From Bubalus kerabau (Eukaryota; Chordata; Mammalia; Artiodactyla; Bovidae), in NCBI RefSeq assembly GCF_029407905.1, contig NC_073643.1, positions 30,594,001 through 30,658,000 of the forward strand: a stretch of 64,000 nt of DNA, read 5' to 3'. The position numbers and the translations under genes are program-made. The notes beneath the pieces are model-generated. The model was not told where the DNA came from. It made no database searches and saw nothing but the letters and a program-made list of their open reading frames with translations. Shown here piece by piece: positions 46,035-57,445 of this stretch (position 1 is the stretch's first letter; the number at the start of each line of letters is the position of its first letter).

Positions 46035-46870
46035 TAAAGCTACTTTGAAAATGAATTTTGGTGAGGTATGAATTTCCTATAATGTATCCACATCCAATGT
46101 ATTATTGACAAGTGGATACATATAACTATCACCCAGGTGAGACATGGAACCTCTCTGTCACCCCCAACAATTCCCTTGTGCTACTTTGCAGACAATATCC
46201 TTCAGCCTCTGGTAATCCCTAATTTGTTTTCTGTCCTTATACTTTTGCCTTTTTTAGAACATCTTACATAATGGCAACATATAGCAAGTACTCATTTATG
46301 CCCAACTTTTTGGCTCAGCATAATAATTGGAGGTTCTTCCATGTTGCTCTGTGTATCAACAGTTCATTCCTTTTTCAGTACTGGGAGGTGTCCTATTATA
46401 TGAGTAGAACATAATTTCTTTATCCATTTGCCTGTTGGTGGACATTTGCATTGTATCTGGGTTGTGTCTGTTAGAGATAAAGACACTGTGAACATTCATG
46501 TACAAGTTTTGTATGTATATCTGTTGTTATTTCTCCTGGGTAGATGCCTAGGAGTGGACTTGCTGCATTGTATAACCATATTGTGTTTAACTTTAGAAGA
46601 AATGTTCAAACCCTTTTTCAGAGCATTTGTACCATTTTGCATTCCCACCAGCAGCATATGAGAGTTCCAACTGTCTCACATTCTCTCCAACCTTTAGTGT
46701 GGTCAGTCTTTTTAACTTTCAGCTTTGAAATGGATGCCAGCCCTACTTCCTCGAGGCTTAACTTTTCATTTCCCAAACAACTAGTGATACTGATCATTTT
46801 TCCTGTGCTTATGGCCAGTAATATATCCTCTTTGGTGAAGTATTTATTCATATATTTTGCTCACTTTTAA
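46035..46870 (-). mobile_element. Old L1 LINE, 3' UTR and ORF2 end
   Basis: 'cttacataatggcaacatat', 'ctgttggtggacatttgcat', 'tgggtagatgcctaggagtg' and 'tgcattcccaccagcagcat' run in reverse L1 order. The frame at 46618-46851 (-) is the decayed ORF2 C-terminus (CCWWECK-like ending). Confidence 0.85.
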
Positions 46871-48633
46871 TTGGATTGTTTATCTTATTGTTACTGAGAT
46901 TAAGTGATACTTTATGCATTTGTTCATTTACACATTGTGCACACATTTACAGAATATAATATGATCTGCCTCCACTGCCTAGTCTGTGTCCTGTCTTTTC
47001 ATCTCCTTAATGGTGTTTCAGTCCCATTTTGAAACCATTTTTGATCCAAGGTTTGTCTGCCCTTCATTCCTTCACACTTTCCCAAGTAAGGTCCATATTG
47101 AGGAATACGACCCTCAAGGAGTATGAAAATAATCATGAAAAATAACCAAAATACCCAAAGGAAAAACACAATCCCTGCCTGTGCCTGTTTGGTGAGTTCA
47201 GAAACAAATTACCCCAATGGGAGGCTGAGGAAAGTGGAGAGAGAGTTAATCACTAACCTAGACTCAGTGTTATTTTAATTAAGTATCATAAGAATAATGA
47301 AATTATGCACCTCTTAGGATTTATGGCTTACTATTTGTATGGCATGGAAAGAATTTCAGAAACAAATATAAATGATGGAATCTCAGAGTCTTTTCCCCTC
47401 TTACTGGGTTATCATTCTTTAACCCCATGGGGTGAGGGGGCTGTGGTTAGGTGGAGGCAGCAAACCAGGGTGTTCTGGAACAGGTACTCTGCTCCATGAC
47501 CCCAACCTTCTCACATGGGGAAGATTTGATGCAGTAGTACGCTGGTGAATGTTTAATACTTACTAAATGTTTCTCCAAAAAAAATTACATATGTGTGTAT
47601 ACGTGTGTGTGTGTATTATATATATATACACTATGTGTATATAAATATGTATATATGTATTTGCATATGTACCACGTGCTTATTATACAGTTTATTAATA
47701 TTACTGATGTGTAGTATTTAATTGAAAATAATAAAACATAGAGTACCCTATTATACATCCCACAAAGTCAACTGATTTTCACAAAACGTTTTTGTTGATT
47801 TTTGCCCAACTCTCCTATCAGTATCCAACCAACAGTTGCAACTGACAAATGGTTGTAGTTCTGACATGAATATTGGTTGATATTTTTGTTTATGTTAAAG
47901 AGGAAGATGACAGTGAAACAACAAAGACATATGTTGGGATATTATGCATTTATCAGTGGCATGCGTGACTTCTTTGTTGAAATGGATAACAATGTTTGAA
48001 TACTTGAAGAATAGTTCCTTGATTTTTGTACTACTCACAGTGTAACAACTGTATATATGATGCATCTAATTACTGACATTTTTCCAGTACCCTCTTAAAT
48101 CTAGATAATCAACAAAACAATAGATGGTCTGATGTGCAGTTGGCCAACATCTGTGGTGTCAAGACTCCTACCTTCCTATTTTAAGCTACCCAGGTGATGT
48201 CAGTGAAACTGGATTTAGGAAGAGTTGTGTGGTTGTACACCCTTATATGGTGTACCCACTCTACAGATACAGGAGATATAAATAACCTCAGAAACACACA
48301 TAATAGTAAAATGTAGTAAAATGCTTAGGAAGAGGTGGCTTGAGTACTTATGACCTTTATTTTTAATATAAGTTATTTGCTAGAAGTTTATATATTAATT
48401 TTTTATTATGACTGTTTAATAACCAGCTTGGAAAATTCCTAAAAATTTTAATGTCAGCTCTTGGGAGGGTATGAGCAGGTTGCAGCACAACAGTGGTTTG
48501 ATGAGATCCAAGCCAGTATCCACAGCCAGATGAGATGTTCAAGAAGGGCCACAGCACTTCAGACCTTCCGTCCTTTGTTACTGTCCTTCCCAGTCAGGCC
48601 TGCTTCCTCTCTGAGAGGAGCAGGTGCAGAGTA
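46871..48633. other. Unassigned AT-rich DNA
   Basis: Contains a TA/TG microsatellite at 47585-47680. Nothing else recognised. Confidence 0.4.
47585..47680. repeat. Compound TG/TA microsatellite
   Basis: GTGTGTGTGT followed by TATATATATA and TATG units. Confidence 0.9.
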
Positions 48634-49304
48634 GTACATTAGTTTACTTGGGCTGTTGTAACAAATACCACAGATAGAGCGGCTTAAACAACAGACTTTT
48701 ATTTCTCACAGTTCTGGATGCCAGCAGTGCAAGAGCAAGGCGTCATCAGTATTGTTCTGGTGAGGCCTCTCCTCCCGGCTTGTAGATGGCCACCTTCTCG
48801 CTGTGTCCTCACATGGCCTTTTTTTATGTGCACCATACTCGTGGTATCTTTTCCTCCTCTTGTAAGGGCTGCTGCTACTGCTGCTAGGTCGCTTCAGTCG
48901 TGCCCGACTCTGTGCGACCCCATAGACGGCAGCCCACCAGGCTCCGCCGTCTCTGGGATTCTCCAGGCAAGAACACTGGAGTGGGTTGCCATTTCCCTCT
49001 CCAATGCATGAAAGTGAAAAGTGAAAAAGTCACTCAGTCATGTCTGATTCCTAGCGATCCCATGGACTGCAGCCCACCAGGCTCCTCCGTCCATGGGATT
49101 TTCCAGGCAAGAGTACTTGAGTGGGGTGCCATTGCCTTCTCCCTCTTGTAAGGGCACCAGTCCTATTAATTAGATGAGTGCTCCATCATTATGAACCTCA
49201 TTGAACCGGAATCACCTCCATAAAGGCCTATCTCCAAATGCAGTCACACTGGGGGTAGGAGATCAACAGATGGGTTTGGGAGGGCCACTGTTCAGTCCAT
49301 AACA
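48634..49304 (-). mobile_element. MaLR LTR (MST/MLT1 type), interrupted by BOV-A2
   Basis: Starts 'acattagtttacttgggctg', continues 'cttttatttctcacagttct', 'ccttctcgctgtgtcctcac', and ends 'actgttcagtccataaca'. A solitary reversed LTR. A BOV-A2 splits it at 48869-49141. Confidence 0.9.
48869..49141 (-). mobile_element. BOV-A2 dimeric SINE nested in the LTR, with target duplication
   Basis: Reversed tail 'ctgctgctactgctgct', two Bov-A units joined near 49005-49030. The exact 13-base repeat cctcttgtaaggg is at 48856-48868 and 49142-49154. Insertion therefore post-dates the LTR. Confidence 0.97.
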
Positions 49305-49629
49305 AGTGATGTGGTGTTTCTGCTCTGCTGCAAGAAAGGAAGAGAAGCAGACAGTTGTCGAGGCAATACCTGATGCCAGAGATAGGACTAGGGGTCCTTT
49401 CCTGTGATCTCAACAGTGTGATCAGGGCCAGAGGCTGGCCAGGTGGTGAGAGGAGAGGGGAGAGGGAAAGAGTATAAAGACAGATTTTGAAGGGTTGAGA
49501 GACCAAGCCCAAGGTGGGGATGAGACTGTGCCCTTGGCTCTCATATCACTGCCATGATTAGGACCCTTGCCATTAGAGCAGTGTAACCCTGAATGGGCAT
49601 TGGAGCACAGGAGACAAGGCCATGGGCAT
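49305..49629. other. Unassigned non-coding DNA
   Basis: Nothing recognised. Confidence 0.4.
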
Positions 49630-49835
49630 AGAGTCAAGCTTTCTGGGCTGCAAGTCCCACCTGACCACTTACTGGCTGGGTGACCTTAGGCAAGTTACTG
49701 ACCCTCTGTGCATCTGTCTTCCAATCTAAAGACTACAAATAATTTTAGTACCTTCCTCAAGTGTTGCTATGAAGATTCAATGAAAGAACATATATTTGTA
49801 CTTATATTTAGTGCCTGGCTCATAGTAAGTGATAT
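49630..49835 (+). mobile_element. MIR SINE
   Basis: 'ccacctgaccacttactggc', 'gtgaccttaggcaagttact' and 'gtgcctggctcatagtaagt' in forward MIR order. Well preserved. Confidence 0.85.
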
Positions 49836-49879
49836 GTCAGTGTTATCTATCGCAGCTGCATTTACAATCTGTTTCCCTT

Positions 49880-49978
49880 TCTCAAGTGTGTGTCTTTGAG
49901 AAGATGGATCCTGTGTCTCCTCTGTCTTTGAACCCTCAGCCCATAATACCATATTTGGCACTTACTAGACGTCCAGTG
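49880..49978 (+). mobile_element. L2 end, interrupted by BOV-A2
   Basis: 'gaaccctcagcccataatac' and 'tttggcacttactagacgtc' look like the L2 3' end; after the SINE, 'gctgaattacaaataaata' would be its finish (50270-50288). Confidence 0.45.
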
Positions 49979-50253
49979 GAGAAGGCAATGGCACCCCACT
50001 CCAGTACTCTTGCCTGGAAAATCCCATGGATGGAGGAGCCTGGTGGGCTGCAGTCCATGGGGTTGCTAAGAGTCGGACACGACTGAGCAACTTCACTGTC
50101 ACTTTTCACTTTCATGCATTGGAGAAGGAAATGGCAACCCACTCCAGTGTTCTTGCCTTGAGAATCCCAGGGAATGGCAAAGCCTGGTGGGCTGCCATCT
50201 ATGGGGTTGCACAGAGTAGGACACTACTGAAGCGATTTAGCAGCAGCAGCAGC
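49979..50253 (+). mobile_element. BOV-A2 dimeric SINE with target duplication
   Basis: Two Bov-A units ('gagaaggcaatggcacccca' and 'gagaaggaaatggcaaccca') joined by 'cttttcactttcatgcattg', tail of AGC units. Flanked by agacgtccagtg (49967-49978) and agatgtccagta (50254-50265), 10 of 12 identical. Confidence 0.95.
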
Positions 50254-50404
50254 AGATGTCCAGTAAGTGAGCTGAATTACAAATAAATATCAAAGTGTAT
50301 TGTAACAGCCAAGGAAACAAGAAATAGCCAAGGAAACAAGGAAACTCATTCATACATGGAATCATCCAATTATTAAATCATTTGTTCATTTAACAAATAA
50401 CTTT

Positions 50405-50740
50405 TAGCAGTGTGATTGAAAAATAACTCACATTGTATACAATTCACCCATTTAATGTGTATAATTCAGTGGTTTTTAGTGTATTCATAGTTGTGAGACC
50501 ATCACCATAATCAATTTTGCTGTGAAAAGACACATCATACCCATTACCAGTTATTCTCCATTTCCCCCTAAACCTCCCAGCCCTAGGAATCACTGGTCTA
50601 CTTTCTGTCTCCAAAGATTTGCCTATTCTGGGCATTTCATTTATGTAGTATCACATCATATGTGTTTTCTTGTGATTGGTTTCTTTCACTTAGCCTAATG
50701 TTTTCAAGGCCCATCCATATCAAAGCATGTGTTGGTACAA
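50405..50740 (-). mobile_element. Old L1 LINE, 3' UTR
   Basis: 'tgtataattcagtggttttt', 'gagaccatcaccataatcaa', 'gatttgcctattctgggcat' and 'ctttcacttagcctaatgtt' in reversed order of old L1 3' UTRs. Confidence 0.85.
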
Positions 50741-50894
50741 AGAATTAAAAACTTTTTCTACATCTGCTGAGTTCTATAAGATAAACCAGACAGAGAACCT
50801 GCCATGAAAATCATATAGTCTAGAAAATACATGTTCATATAAAGAGCTACACTATTGTTTTAGCAACTAAGGGCAACCCTAGACTAAGTATTTA

Positions 50895-51060
50895 ACATTA
50901 CCTTGTGTATTCCTCTTACCTTATCAATGAGATAGGTGTTACTGTTTACCCATTTCACAGATAAGAAAACTGAGACTCAGAAAGATTTGCTCAAAGTCCT
51001 CATACAGCAAGGAAATAATCAAGCTATAATAGAGGCACTTGTTTCCACAACCTGGCTATG
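50895..51060 (-). mobile_element. MIR SINE
   Basis: 'cccatttcacagataagaaa' and 'actgagactcagaaagattt' in reversed MIR order. Confidence 0.75.
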
Positions 51061-51189
51061 CTGCCTCCTTTCTAGCAAACAAACGCTCACAAGAATATCC
51101 CCCAGATCCATAGAAAACTTGGCCCATCGTAACTGCACTATTGCCTGTGTTCACAGATTGATCCATGGACCAACCGTCAGGTTTAATTT

Positions 51190-51680
51190 ATGAAAAATAC
51201 CAAAAAAAAAAAAAGGAAGATGCTGGCTCTGCCTGCTTTTCTAGCCTGCTTGTGGGAACGGGGCCCGGGTGGACAGAATTAGCTTGATTTATGTCTCATT
51301 TCCCAGGATCAATATTTGGCAGTCTCTTCCTGTCTTTATGTGGCTGGTTGGGAATTTAAAACGAACGTGTGTGATATAGTGAATCCAACAGCAGAACCTG
51401 GCATGCCTTTGGAGCTGACCTCCTTCTGGAATCAGTTGACATCATGATCAGGGGCCCAGGAAGCACGTGTCCAAGTGTGTGTTTAGAGACCGATTTTGAT
51501 CAGGGAAGAAGCTCCAACTTTTGAATCTCAGCGCTGGGGACCCTCTAAGGCCAAACTAACAGTGATTCATTCCATTGTGCAGACATTGGAGAGTGTCTCA
51601 AGGTCAGATCATCCCCTGGAGAGGACATCAGCCTGACAAGGTCATGACCAGGAGATATTACCTTGTGATTCAGTTATCAC
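51190..51680. promoter_or_regulatory. Candidate conserved non-coding block
   Basis: Repeat-free, with a GGGCCCGGG palindrome (about 51260), 'ttagcttgatttatgtctca', 'gatcaatatttggcagtctc' (NFI-like TTGGCA), and two CACGTG/TGATCA-type palindromes near 51445-51500. No open frame of note. Regulatory role is inferred. Confidence 0.3.
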
Positions 51681-51779
51681 AGGCCCCACATGGGCTCAGA
51701 CACTGCCTGTTGCAGTGGTGCTGGGAGGCTGACATCAGCCAGTAAAGCAAATGGATGAGGTGGGATGTAAAGCACTGTT

Positions 51780-51985
51780 ATTTTCTGGATGCCTGCTGTA
51801 CCCTCAGCCCTTTGAAACCTTGCTTCTGACCTTTACAGCACATCTGTCCTCATGACATTCACTTTCCAAATGAGGAAACTGAGGCATGAGAGGTGAAGTG
51901 AGCTGCGTGAGCTCCAGCAGGAGTAAGTGGTGGAGCTGGGATTTTTAACTCAGGTTGATCTGGCTCCCAAGTCAATGCCAAGTGA
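51780..51985 (-). mobile_element. MIR SINE
   Basis: 'ccaaatgaggaaactgaggc' and 'ggagctgggatttttaactc' in reversed MIR order. Confidence 0.75.
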
Positions 51986-52433
51986 TTCACTGACAACAAG
52001 AAAGGGAAATGTCCAGCAGATGAGCACCTCGTAGCTCCCTGCGAGGAAGAAATACAGCTGGAGGTTGCAAACCGTGTACGCTAGTCTAATCTTCCTTGTA
52101 GTGTTGTTTTGTTTGGCCTGAAGAGTATTTCTTTTACAATGTTTGAATTTATTACCAACTCTTAAAAATAGGGAGTTTCCATATAGAATGCAGATTTCTG
52201 GCTTCTCCTGGGAAACCAGAAGATCTGGATCTGGGAACGGTCAGTTGGAGCGAAGGATGACTGCCCTTTCTAGAAGGAACAGGAACCCTCTGGAGGGCCA
52301 CAGACCCATCCAGCTGGAGGCCTGCTCTTTGAAGAATTAGATGATGCCACAGCTGCAGAGGGAGGCTGGACCCAACCCGGGAGGTTCTTGGACCCCAGTG
52401 TGGAAGGGTACCAACCTGTCAGAACTTCCTCAG
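51986..52433. other. Unassigned; possible old repeat
   Basis: 52140-52220 ('ttgaatttattaccaactct', 'agatttctggcttctcctgg') has the look of an old repeat that I cannot name. Nothing else recognised. Confidence 0.35.
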
Positions 52434-52808
52434 TGTACTAGTTTGCTAGGGATGCTGTAACCAAGTATCACACCCTGGGTAGCTTAAACAACAGATATTT
52501 ATTTCCTCAGTTTTGGAGGCTAGAAGACCAAGGTCAAGGTGTCAGCAGAGCTGGTGTCTTCTGAGGTCTCTGCGTGGCTTGCAGACGGCTGTTCTTCTCC
52601 CCGTGTTTTCACTCTTCAGTGCATCCCTGTCCTAATCTCCCCTTCTTACAACTAAACCAGCCATATTGGGTCAGGACCCACCCTAATAACCTCGTTTGAA
52701 CTTGATGACCTCTTTAAAGACTCTCTCTCCAAATATAGTCATATAATGAGGTACTTGGGGTTAGGACTTCAATATATGATTTTGGGAGGGGCCACAATTC
52801 AGTTCATA
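52434..52808 (-). mobile_element. MLT1-type MaLR LTR
   Basis: From 'tgtactagtttgctagggat' to 'gccacaattcagttcataa', with 'ctcagttttggaggctagaa' and 'caggacccaccctaataacc' between. Solitary and reversed. Confidence 0.9.
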
Positions 52809-52889
52809 ATGATCAGATATTGATTATCTCCCCATAGGGACAGACCCAGTTTTATAGTCTGAAGCTTATACAATGTTGGAAGGCTTCTT

Positions 52890-53095
52890 GGTAAAAAAAA
52901 GAATGTATATATATACATACATATTACATACACGTATCCATTCTCCCCCAAACTCCCCTCTCATCCAGGCTGCCCCATAACATTGAGTACAGTTCCCTGT
53001 GCTATACAGTAGGTCCTTGTTGGTTATCCATTTTAAATATAGCAGTGTGTACATATCAATCCCAAACTCCCTAACTATCCTTTCTCCTAAAGAAA
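52890..53095 (-). mobile_element. L1 3' UTR, cetartiodactyl type
   Basis: 'cacgtatccattctccccca', 'gtgctatacagtaggtcctt' and 'gttggttatccattttaaat' in reverse. Same L1 group as 11458-11577. Confidence 0.85.
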
Positions 53096-53556
53096 TTATG
53101 AGATAAAATTACTATTACTATTGTAGGCAGAAAAATAAGAATATTAAGTAGCAATGGCATGATTTATTTTACTTACAAATGGACATTGCTACCTTGAAGG
53201 TGTCAACTTCCCATAAATGATTTCTACACACTCTTAATAAAAATACCAATAGAAAAAAAAGGAATATACAACTGTGAATGTAGAATTCAGTGCAGGGAGC
53301 AGAGCTGTTGCTGCCCCACTCATGTCCCACAGGCTCTGGCACTCAGTGTGAGAACCCCCAGATGTCTCCAAGGGCCTTTGCCCACCAACAGTGCTGGGGA
53401 AATAACTCCTACCACAACACTCAGAAGCCCTCAGCCAGTGACTGCCTTACCCCTTTGGTGGGACGTCAGTGAGGTGTATGTTCTATCCTGGGCATCAACC
53501 ATGTCTTTATTTCCTGTATTGCTATTGTTTTGACCTCTGAGGCCTTGCTGACCCAC
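53096..53556. other. Unassigned non-coding DNA
   Basis: Nothing recognised. Confidence 0.4.
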
Positions 53557-54063
53557 TGTGGGGGAATACCCACATCCTAGGGTTAGCCAAGTCGTAGAGA
53601 TAGCAAATATGCACAGTCCATGTATCCTTCACATTCAAACCAACCTATCCAAGCACCTTCTTTGTGTGGCAGGCTCTCAAACTTCAAGTCATCATCCCCA
53701 TTTCCTAACTACCCCAGGCCCAGGTACCAGCCAACTAAGAATAGCCCTGTACCCAGAACCCATGGAAATTAGTCAAGTTAGCCAATCACAAATGTACTTA
53801 ACCTGCCTCAACCATTGCTTTGTAAGAAACCTCAATAAAGTCTCTTCATGGAACCCCCTCCCTCTGCCTCCTGGTGCTTCTCCATGTGGCTCCCAATGTG
53901 CTGTGTCCCCTCCTCTTGGGAACTGTGAGTAAGAAGCTATCTTTTCAATGGCAGTCGCCTCCTGATCTGTTGGCCTTGTCTTAGCTAAATAATAATAAAA
54001 CCCGTATTTTAAAACATTCTGTTCCCCAAAGGCCCCCATGGGATTACGTTCCAGACACCCACA
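53557..54063 (+). mobile_element. Solitary class I-like ERV LTR
   Basis: The edges form a short inverted repeat (TGTGGG at the left, CCCACA at the right). A CCAAT box in 'agttagccaatcacaaatg' (53778-53796) and AATAAA in 'cctcaataaagtctcttc' (~53832-53849) are spaced as in U3-R of gammaretrovirus-like LTRs. No primer binding site, polypurine tract or viral gene adjoins it, so it is a solo LTR, a fossil with no coding content. Edges are tentative because no matching host target duplication was found. The family name is not known to me. Confidence 0.6.
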
Positions 54064-54394
54064 GTGGGAGCTGGCTTGATAATGCAGCCTTTGTTGGCTG
54101 ACTGCCTTTCCTGGTCTCATTTCCCTACATGCCTGCCAATACGCCTCCCAGATAAACCAACCATATTCCCATTCTTGTCCCAAGGGCTGCTTCCAGGGGA
54201 ACCAAATTAAGTCAGCACAGAAGTGAATATTTATTTTAAATACAGTGAGAAAATAAAAGTGGAGGCAATGGCCTTAACTGATGGCCACTGAAGGATATTA
54301 TTCTGGCAAATTTTATAAAACCACATGACCCCATGAACACAGTTAGGGCTCTTGAAAGGGGCCCAAGGCAGGTGAGGGCCCTGATGCTCAGACT
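54064..54394. other. Unassigned non-coding DNA
   Basis: Nothing recognised. Confidence 0.4.
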
Positions 54395-54505
54395 TCATTA
54401 GTTCTTGATAAGTGAACTCCTGAGTAGAGTGTAGGCTCCATGAGTGCTGGGACCATGGCTGACACAGGGCAGGTACTCTGTACATGATAGTTTAATGAAT
54501 GCATA
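54395..54505 (+). mobile_element. L2 LINE, 3' end
   Basis: 'gagtgtaggctccatgagtg' and 'caggtactctgtacatgata' followed by TTTAATGAATGC fit the L2 end. Confidence 0.55.
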
Positions 54506-54587
54506 GCCTTACAGAGCAGACTTGGTGTACTCACCTCTCTCCTGGGTGGTGCTTGGTGACCACCCTTTCAGTCCACCCTTTTTTGAA

Positions 54588-54868
54588 TTTTTAAAAAATT
54601 ATTTATTTTTTGGCTACACTGGGTCTTTGTTTTTGCTTAGACTTTCTCTAGTTCCGGTGAGTGGGGGCTACTCTTCATTGCAGACTTCTCATCGCGGTGG
54701 CTTCCCTCGTTGTGGAGCACAGGCTCTAAGCACACAGGCTTCAGTAGTTAGGGTGCATGGGCTTTTAGTTGCTCTGTGGCATGTGGACTCTTCCTCGGCC
54801 AGAGGTTGAACCTGTGTCCCCAGCATTGGCAGGCAGATTCTTTTCTGCTGTACCACCAGGCAAGTCCT
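54588..54868 (-). mobile_element. CHR-type SINE, long form
   Basis: Reversed: 'attatttattttttggctac', 'gtgggggctactcttcattg', 'gcttttagttgctctgtggc' and 'tgtaccaccaggcaagtcct'. Similar flanks (cagtccaccctttttt at 54569-54584 and cagtcccctttttgaa at 54869-54884) suggest an imperfect target duplication. Confidence 0.85.
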
Positions 54869-55154
54869 CAGTCCCCTTTTTGAAAGTGTCTACTGATAGT
54901 AGTCAAGCTTCCTTCAAAGGGACACAATTATTTTCTTTAAATTTACTAATATCTTTATTCTTACAAACATGGAAGAGAGACTATCTCTTTAAAACCACCT
55001 TGCAGTTTGCTGATCTGATCCCTTGTGTGCTGATTGTATGGTTTAACTCCAAGATGACAATTCTGTCTTCCTTATTTCTGAGTTCTTCAGTGGGGCAGGG
55101 TAGGTAAGTGGGACACCTTGGCCCCCTCACAAACAGCAGTGTATCATATTGACT

Positions 55155-55380
55155 CATGTATTATGTGGAGCGGCACAGACCAGTTGGAGGCTCCTCAGCT
55201 CCTTAGCAGAGTGATCTGGGGCAAGTTTCTTAAGACTTACCAAGCCTCAGTTTTCTTATCTATAGAATGGGGCAATGATGATACCAGCTTCCAGATGAAC
55301 AGGAAGATTCCTTGAGATAATGCATGCAAATCCTTCACACGATGTCTGGTCCATGGTCAGAGCTCAGTAAAGGGAGGCTG
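55155..55380 (+). mobile_element. MIR SINE
   Basis: 'cctcagttttcttatctata', 'gaatggggcaatgatgatac' and 'agagctcagtaaa' follow forward MIR order. Confidence 0.75.
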
Positions 55381-56559
55381 TTTATGGGAAATGTAATACT
55401 ATACCCAAAGACAGTTGACCCATGAGGCCTGTCCACAGGCCGGGGCCAGCAATGGGTTATTCTCCAAGTGACATTTTACCAGTCTCCAGGAGCTCGTGAA
55501 GCAGTCAGCGGATGCTATAACGTGAACAAGGCATCATAAATGATGTGCTTTGTTTCCTGTGGGGGTGGATTCTTGGTGACTGTATCAGAGCATCAGGCAT
55601 CTTCTGACTGAACAATGGGGCTTCCTGAGGGAAACAGCCCTCCTGTGGTCAGTCTAGCAAGAATAAATTGCTGGAATACTGTTTGCTATTGACAGCTTCT
55701 GGTGACACAGGAGAAGCTGAGTGGATGATCTGTAGGAGTAGAGAGGCTGAGAAAGATCAAGGGCATGCAAGAAAGTGCAACAATGAGCTCTCTCTGCAAG
55801 CTTAACACAATGCGGGTGTGGTCTATAGGAAACAAAATTTACAGAGATGAGAAATATGTGTGAAATACCAAAACAAAAGAAGGAGAAAGCAAGGCAAATT
55901 AGGGGAGAGTATAAGGAAGAAGAAAGGAGCAAAAGAAGTCAGAAATATAGGAAAATGGCACATGAATCCATAAGGTTCCATCCTAAGGACAGCCAAAACC
56001 TGGAATTGAGTAAGTAACAATCTATAAGTATACAGACCACTATTTCCCATTCCTGTCTCGGTGGCAGACATCTCTAATCAATCATAGTCCTCTTTCAAAT
56101 GAACTCAAATATAGCTTCAGAATCCTTCTCAATTGGAGATCCAGGTATAATCCACTAGAGTTGGTGTTTGCATTGAAACCCTCTTCCTGGAGTTATATGC
56201 TCTTGCCACACATTATGCAGAAGGCTTAGATCAGAAGAGTAGACAGGCTCAAGAGGACCCAAGAGCAGTAAGAAGGGGATACTAGGACTGGCACATTCCT
56301 GTTTTAGAGACCCTTCATAGTCTCAGAGACAGAAGCCCTGCCTCGCCCTTTTGTACATATCAGACAGTCCTATTTCTCTGACAGTAAAGTTGAGAGATAA
56401 AGCTGCCAGACTGAAATGAGTCTGTGTTCTAGACATTCCCAACAATGCTGGAAAATAGTGGGACCGCAAATAAAAAAAAAAAAGTTGAAAGAATTGAACA
56501 AGGAATGCTCTGGGCGGTAAATACAGGAAAAAGAAATATTCATACATCCCTTGAGGGAG
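55381..56559. other. Unassigned non-coding DNA
   Basis: Nothing recognised. Overlapping minus-strand frames at 55654-56071 are composed of hydrophobic low-complexity residues without domains. Confidence 0.4.
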
Positions 56560-57060
56560 TGATACACCCTTCCTGGAGGGTGCTATGGTCCTATATATAA
56601 TCTTAAAAATGCACAGAAATTTTGACCTGGAAATTCTGTTTTTAGGAATAGAACTTGGAAGTGCACAGTAGTTTATTTTCAAGACTGTTCATTTCAATGT
56701 TGTTTTCAATATTGTAAAAATGTTGGAAGCAACCTAAATGTCCAATAGTTGGGGATCAGTTAAATGAATTGTGATGTATTCAGATGGAAGACTATATAGC
56801 TATTTAATATGATGAGATCTAGGAATGTTTAATGACATGACTATACCTCTGATATATGACTAGTGTACAGAGCAAGTTATATATCAGAAATATAGTCACA
56901 TGTCATTAAACAGTGTTACAGTTCATGGGGTTGTAAAGAGTTGGACACGATTTAGCAAATTAACAACAACAAATTTAGATAATAGGTGGTGATTATTTTT
57001 TCTTTCTACTTCTATATAGTCCAAACATTTCCCACAATAAGCAAATAACTTTTATAGTAA
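56560..57060 (+). mobile_element. Old L1 LINE, ORF2 end
   Basis: 'tttgacctggaaattctgtt', 'gttggaagcaacctaaatgt', 'ccaatagttggggatcagtt' and 'agactatatagctatttaat' in forward order, frames broken. A Bov-type tail fragment lies inside (56919-56975). Confidence 0.8.
56919..56975 (+). mobile_element. Bov-tA/BovB 3' tail fragment in L1
   Basis: 'gttcatggggttgtaaagag' and 'ttggacacgatttagcaa', then an AAC-type tail. About 50 bases of the shared 3' end only. Confidence 0.7.
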
Positions 57061-57214
57061 TTTACATGTTTTTGAGTGACTGACAGAGACATGTATACTT
57101 GGTCATTTTATACCAACTCACACATATATCCACATGTTATATGTGATACTTTAGATATATGAACTCTTTGGGCTACTTAAATATAATGATATTAAAATAG
57201 TTGACATTTAAAAC

Positions 57215-57445
57215 ACATGAACACTTCATATTTAAGTGCCAGGGACTGTTAGACTCTTTTCATATTTTCTTCCTTTAACCTCACAGCAAGGCTGGGAGGC
57301 GGGCTCTGTTGGTCTCTTCATTTCAGATATGAGGCAACTGGGGCTTGGGCATGTGTTGCCCAAGGCTCCCTGTTTGCTGAGGGGTTGGGTGGAACTCAGA
57401 GGCAGGAAGGCTGTCTCCAGAATCCACACTTTAAACCTCTTTGCT
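57215..57445 (-). mobile_element. MIR SINE
   Basis: 'agtgccagggactgttagac', 'catttcagatatgaggcaac' and 'ggtggaactcagaggcagg' in reversed MIR order. Confidence 0.6.

Noticed and set aside
53773..54183. 136-codon minus-strand frame
   Set aside because: Antisense to the LTR at 53557-54063 and extends past its edge; no domain.
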